Below are positions 60,723-64,000 of a stretch of DNA of 64,000 nt, one piece after another; position 1 is the stretch's first letter, and each line of letters opens with the position of its first letter. The translations under genes and the position numbers were made by a program. The notes under the pieces are model-generated. The model worked only from the letters and a program-made list of their open reading frames with translations, did not search any database and had not been told where the DNA came from. The stretch covers positions 142,181-206,180 of the forward strand of contig JABCZN010000008.1 in assembly GCA_013289665.1 (NCBI GenBank), in the 5' to 3' direction. The DNA comes from Acidobacteriota bacterium (GTDB lineage Bacteria; Acidobacteriota; Terriglobia; Acidiferrales; UBA7541).

Positions 60723-62040
60723 TCCCCACCAGCCTTTCGTGGATCGCCCGCGCCGCCAACTTGCCATCTTGAACGGCCATCACCGTGGAAGCCGCTCCGC
60801 GCGCGCGGATGCAATCACCGCCCGCATATACACCCGGCAGGCTCGTCTGAAAATCCTCATTCACATCGATGTATCCTTTTAGAGTTTTCAAATTCAGGCG
60901 GGCTGCCAGCGAGGCTTTTTCTTGTCCAATCGCTTTCACAACCTGATCGGCCGCAATCACGAAGTGCGAACCTTCCACCGGCCGCGGCGCGGGGCGACCT
61001 GACGCGTCTTTCGGCCCTAAACTCATGCGCACGCACTCAACAGCTTCCACACTTCCCTTTTCCGTAAGGATCCGCACCGGTTGCGCCAGAAATTCAAACC
61101 GCACGCCTTCTTTCTTGATGAAATCATATTCGTGCGGATAGGCCGTCATCTCGCCGGCGGTCCGGCGATACAGCATCGTAACGTCTTCGGCGCCGCATCG
61201 TTTGGCAATCGTGGCGCAGTCGATTGCTGTATTCCCTGCTCCGATAACCACCACATTCCGTCCGATTTTCAGATTGTGGCCGTTCAGCTTGCTCTGTTCG
61301 ATATATTCGAGCCCGTCGATCACTTGCTCTTCGCCTGGGATTCCCAGGTTTGGCGTCGCGCCCAACCCGAGGCTCAGGAAAATCGCGTCAAACTTTGCCT
61401 GCAACTCAGCAAGCGCCAGGTCCTTGCCGATTTCCCGTTGCGTCTCAATCCGCACTCCCAGGCGCCGAATCATCTCCACTTCGGCCAGAGAAATTCCCAC
61501 CGGCTCGCGCAAGCCAATAATTCCAAAGGTGGAAAGGCCCCCGGCGAGGTCGCGTTTCTCAAACAAGGTCACATCATGCCCTTTTTTCGCAAGTTCTCCG
61601 GCACAGGAAAGGCCCGCGGGGCCAGCGCCAACCACGCCAATTTTTTTACCGGTCGTCTTCGCGGTCAAAAAGATGTCCAGGCCTTTGCCGTAAACATAAT
61701 CCATCGCGTAGCGCTGCAACCTCCCAATGGCAATGGGTTTATGTTCCGCACCCAACACGCATGCGCCTTCGCACAATTCCTGCACCGGGCAAACGCGGGC
61801 GCAGGTTGCTCCCAAAAGATTCGACTCCAGAATTGTTCGCGCTGAACCTTTCAAATTCCCCGTGCTGATTTTCTTGATGAATTTCGGAATATCAATGTGC
61901 GTAGGGCAGGCATGCGTGCAGGGCGCGTCATAACACATCAGGCAGCGTGTGGATTCCACCAGCGCTTCATGCCGGGTCAGCGGTGGAAAAGCCTCCGGCA
62001 GCGCTTCCTGGCCTGCTAACCCTGTCGCCTTTTCGTTCAA
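60715..62040 (-). CDS. preT: NAD-dependent dihydropyrimidine dehydrogenase subunit PreT
   Basis: 441 residues from a TTG behind GGGAGGG. The N-terminal Fer4_20 domain has clusters in CLMCYDAPCTHACPTHIDIP (about 34-53) and CARVCPVQELCEGAC. The FAD site is VVGAGPAGLSCAGELAKKGHDV and the NAD(P) site VVIGAGNTAIDCATIAKRCG, closing with YAGGDCIRARGAAS. It feeds NADH electrons to PreA. It belongs to the same family as the flavoprotein in the oxalate operon at 23387. Confidence 0.93.
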   Translation of the reverse strand: MNEKATGLAGQEALPEAFPPLTRHEALVESTRCLMCYDAPCTHACPTHIDIPKFIKKISTGNLKGSARTILESNLLGATCARVCPVQELCEGACVLGAEHKPIAIGRLQRYAMDYVYGKGLDIFLTAKTTGKKIGVVGAGPAGLSCAGELAKKGHDVTLFEKRDLAGGLSTFGIIGLREPVGISLAEVEMIRRLGVRIETQREIGKDLALAELQAKFDAIFLSLGLGATPNLGIPGEEQVIDGLEYIEQSKLNGHNLKIGRNVVVIGAGNTAIDCATIAKRCGAEDVTMLYRRTAGEMTAYPHEYDFIKKEGVRFEFLAQPVRILTEKGSVEAVECVRMSLGPKDASGRPAPRPVEGSHFVIAADQVVKAIGQEKASLAARLNLKTLKGYIDVNEDFQTSLPGVYAGGDCIRARGAASTVMAVQDGKLAARAIHERLVGNG

Positions 62041-62154
62041 GACACCCTCCCAACGGCTTGTGAAATCCGCACTGCATTCAGGTGAAACGGGATGAAGAAA
62101 GGTTAGAACCGCGGCAGCATTCTTTCAATCTTCTTTTTTCTTCCGTGTCATTCG

Positions 62155-63546
62155 CTAGCGCTGCGGGGCGCGCTGCATCAAGAGATAGTAAAGTCCCCCT
62201 GAAACGAAAAAGCCGACGAACCAGGCATAATCATACAGCCAACGCACGGAGGGTATCAGCAACCCCACCAGGGCCACTGCCACACCAGCAGCAAGTGCCA
62301 GCAGCGCCCGCCCGTTGAAACCGTTCTTATATTCGTAAGCACCACCACGCCTGTAAAGGTCTTCGAGTATCAAGCGCCGCCCTCGCACCAGATAGTAGTC
62401 GAATATCATGATCCCGGCGATCGGTCCCAGCAAGGCGGAACATCCCACCAGCCACCCAAAAATGTAAGAACTGAAATCGGTCATCAGCTTCCACGGCATC
62501 ATCAGGATGCCAACGACTCCCGTGATCAAACCTCCCGTGCGAAACGAAATCAGATTGGGCCGCAAATTGGAAAAATCATTCGACGGCGAAACCACGTTTG
62601 CCGCCACATTCGTGTTCAGCGTGGCGATCATCAGGGCGATCAAGGCGACCAACGCAACCAGCGGTTGGTTAAATTTCCCAAGCAGCGCAACAGGATCCCA
62701 GATCGGCGCGCCAAACAGCACCGCTGATGCCGACGTTACCGCAACGCCAATAAACGCGTAGAGCGTCATTGCCGTGGGAAGCCCCAGCGCCTGTCCCACC
62801 ATTTGCGCCTTCTGCGATTTTGCGTAGCGCGTGAAATCCGGGATGTTCAGCGCCACCGTGGACCAGAACCCAACCATTCCGGTCAGCGCGGGAATAAAAA
62901 ACCGGATGAACTCTCCATCGGAATGAAACTTGCTCTCCGTATGCAACACGGGGCCAAAACCCCCGGCTTTCCGCGTGATCCACCCGAGCAACACGAGTCC
63001 CACAATCAGCATGAAGGGAGCGCCAATCCCCTCGAGAAACTTGATGGTCTCAATGCCCTTCCAGACCACAAACATGTTGATAGCCCAGAAAAAGAAAAAG
63101 CACACCCAGTGTGCGCCGGGAAGATTCCCCGCCCCGGCCCACACAATGCGGAGCATCGAATAAATTGCTTGCCCACCGATCCAGGACTGAATGCCGAACC
63201 AACCGCACGCCACCAGAGCGCGAAGCACCGCCGGCACGTTTGCGCCACGAACTCCGAACGAAGCGCGCACGAACACCGGAAATGGAATTCCATAGCGCGT
63301 GCCCGCGTGGGCATTCAGCAGCATCGGGATCAGCACGATCAGGTTCCCCAATAAAATGGTCCCGACCGCCTGATACCAGTTCATTCCTCCGGCTATCAAT
63401 CCGGACGCCAGCATGTAGGTCGGAATGCACACGCTCATGGCCACCCAAAGCGACGCGTAGTTATATGTGCCCCAGGAGCGTTTCTCCTGCGGAATAGGCG
63501 CCAGATCATTGTTGTAAAGAGAGGGATCGACGTTTGCGAGCTGCAT
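62155..63546 (-). CDS. NCS1-family nucleobase:cation symporter
   Basis: 463 residues, about twelve transmembrane helices. It contains the NCS1 hallmarks LYNNDLAPIPQEKRSWGTYNY, GTRYGIPFPVFVRASFGVRGANVPAVLRALVACGWFGIQ (spread over about 95-135), NIPDFTRYAKS and the late NGFNGRALLALAAG. This family imports uracil, thymine, allantoin, hydantoins or cytosine. As first gene of the operon it should supply uracil or dihydrouracil. The ATG at 63546 is preferred; a GTG at 63618 would add 24 residues and lacks a ribosome binding site. Confidence 0.9.
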   Translation of the reverse strand: MQLANVDPSLYNNDLAPIPQEKRSWGTYNYASLWVAMSVCIPTYMLASGLIAGGMNWYQAVGTILLGNLIVLIPMLLNAHAGTRYGIPFPVFVRASFGVRGANVPAVLRALVACGWFGIQSWIGGQAIYSMLRIVWAGAGNLPGAHWVCFFFFWAINMFVVWKGIETIKFLEGIGAPFMLIVGLVLLGWITRKAGGFGPVLHTESKFHSDGEFIRFFIPALTGMVGFWSTVALNIPDFTRYAKSQKAQMVGQALGLPTAMTLYAFIGVAVTSASAVLFGAPIWDPVALLGKFNQPLVALVALIALMIATLNTNVAANVVSPSNDFSNLRPNLISFRTGGLITGVVGILMMPWKLMTDFSSYIFGWLVGCSALLGPIAGIMIFDYYLVRGRRLILEDLYRRGGAYEYKNGFNGRALLALAAGVAVALVGLLIPSVRWLYDYAWFVGFFVSGGLYYLLMQRAPQR

Positions 63547-63692
63547 TTCCACCCCGTCTGAAGCTTTCTGGTGAGGCGCAAGCGTATCGGAAGCGGGCAG
63601 AAAATTCCACTCTTGCACGTCTGAGCGCGTGCCCGATTCGGTAGCGATTTCAAGGGAGCTTGCTATATGAGGGTGGCGGGAACCGTCGGGAC

Positions 63693-63733
63693 AAAAAAAT
63701 AAGGGCGAACCGGCTTGACGCGCGGCTCGCCCT
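63693..63733 (-). terminator. Rho-independent terminator of the cold-shock gene
   Basis: Read leftward, the stem AGGGCGAGCCG / CGGTTCGCCCT (one mismatch) is followed by TATTTTTTT. It lies 7 bp after the csp stop. Confidence 0.8.
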
Positions 63734-63739
63734 GTCAGA

Positions 63740-63943
63740 CTAGAGGCTAGTTACGTTCGCAGCCTGCAGGCCTTTGGGGCCCTTGGTAACCTCGAACTCA
63801 ACGGCCTGACCCTCGTTCAACGACTTGTAGCCGTCTCCCTGGATCGCGGAGAAGTGCACGAATACATCTTCCCCGGACTGGCGCTGAATGAAGCCATATC
63901 CCTTGCTGGCATTGAACCACTTCACTGTTCCTTGTTCTTTCAC
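63740..63943 (-). CDS. Cold-shock domain protein, CspA family
   Basis: 67 residues from a GTG behind AGGAAA. It has both RNA-binding motifs: KGYGFI (RNP1) and DVFVHFSAI (RNP2), and the end [14 protein letters not shown]. It binds single-stranded RNA and DNA, acting as an RNA chaperone. Length is standard for the family. It has its own terminator and stands alone. Confidence 0.97.
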   Translation of the reverse strand: MKEQGTVKWFNASKGYGFIQRQSGEDVFVHFSAIQGDGYKSLNEGQAVEFEVTKGPKGLQAANVTSL

Positions 63944-64000
63944 TGTGTTTCCTATTCTTTGTTTAAATTATTTGCTGCTGCTCGACTGCCTCCAGCCGTA

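Overview
The window looks like a chromosomal segment of an Acidobacteriota bacterium, probably class Terriglobia (Koribacter / Sulfotelmatobacter-like). This is inferred from gene content and no database was searched. Supporting signs are two Oar-like TonB-dependent receptors with an N-terminal carboxypeptidase-regulatory domain and the ELPLNGRN plug motif, an ASPIC/UnbV FG-GAP protein next to a TPR gene, a propeller-sensor histidine kinase, several ECF sigma factors and a moderately GC-rich composition. No phage genes, insertion sequences or CRISPR arrays were seen. One tRNA gene is present (tRNA-Arg, anticodon TCT).

Layout. 1-4.3 kb: the end of a TPR gene, a pyruvate-oxidase remnant, a FUSC-type membrane protein, two small secreted proteins, an ECF sigma factor and a DoxX-like protein. 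4.3-9.2 kb: a NarL-type response regulator, a propeller histidine kinase and a GH16-like lipoprotein in one minus-strand unit. 9.5-19.5 kb: an LLM flavin oxidoreductase, PstS-like binding protein, OprP-type porin, several secreted proteins of unknown function and a TauE/SafE transporter.

19.5-31.3 kb is the most interesting part and reads as an oxalate-oxidation island. A GntR/FCD regulator is followed by a CDC48-type double AAA+ ATPase, then the gamma, alpha and beta subunits of a thiamine-diphosphate, iron-sulfur oxalate oxidoreductase (OOR). Between gamma and alpha lies a fused flavoprotein/ferredoxin that could pass OOR electrons to NAD(P). A small unknown protein, a stand-alone receiver domain and another small protein follow. 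An OxlT-type oxalate transporter lies 1.3 kb downstream. The same 23-bp gapped operator, CTGGTCC-N7-GRACCACTT, occurs once at the gntR promoter and once (inverted) at a strong promoter ahead of oxlT, which ties the two transcription units together.

31.6-45.5 kb: tRNA-Arg, two paralogous Oar receptors bracketing an ECF sigma/anti-sigma pair, then an FG-GAP protein, a TPR protein and a small outer-membrane barrel. 46.3-55.3 kb: a membrane-anchored PAS sigma-54 activator, followed immediately by a 12-bp inverted repeat and a canonical -24/-12 promoter, then a STAS-like protein, an ECF sigma factor and a complete tripartite RND efflux system. 55.3-63.6 kb: a complete reductive pyrimidine-degradation operon on the minus strand (NCS1 permease, PreT, PreA, dihydropyrimidinase, carbamoylase, class III aminotransferase). 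A cold-shock protein gene closes the window.
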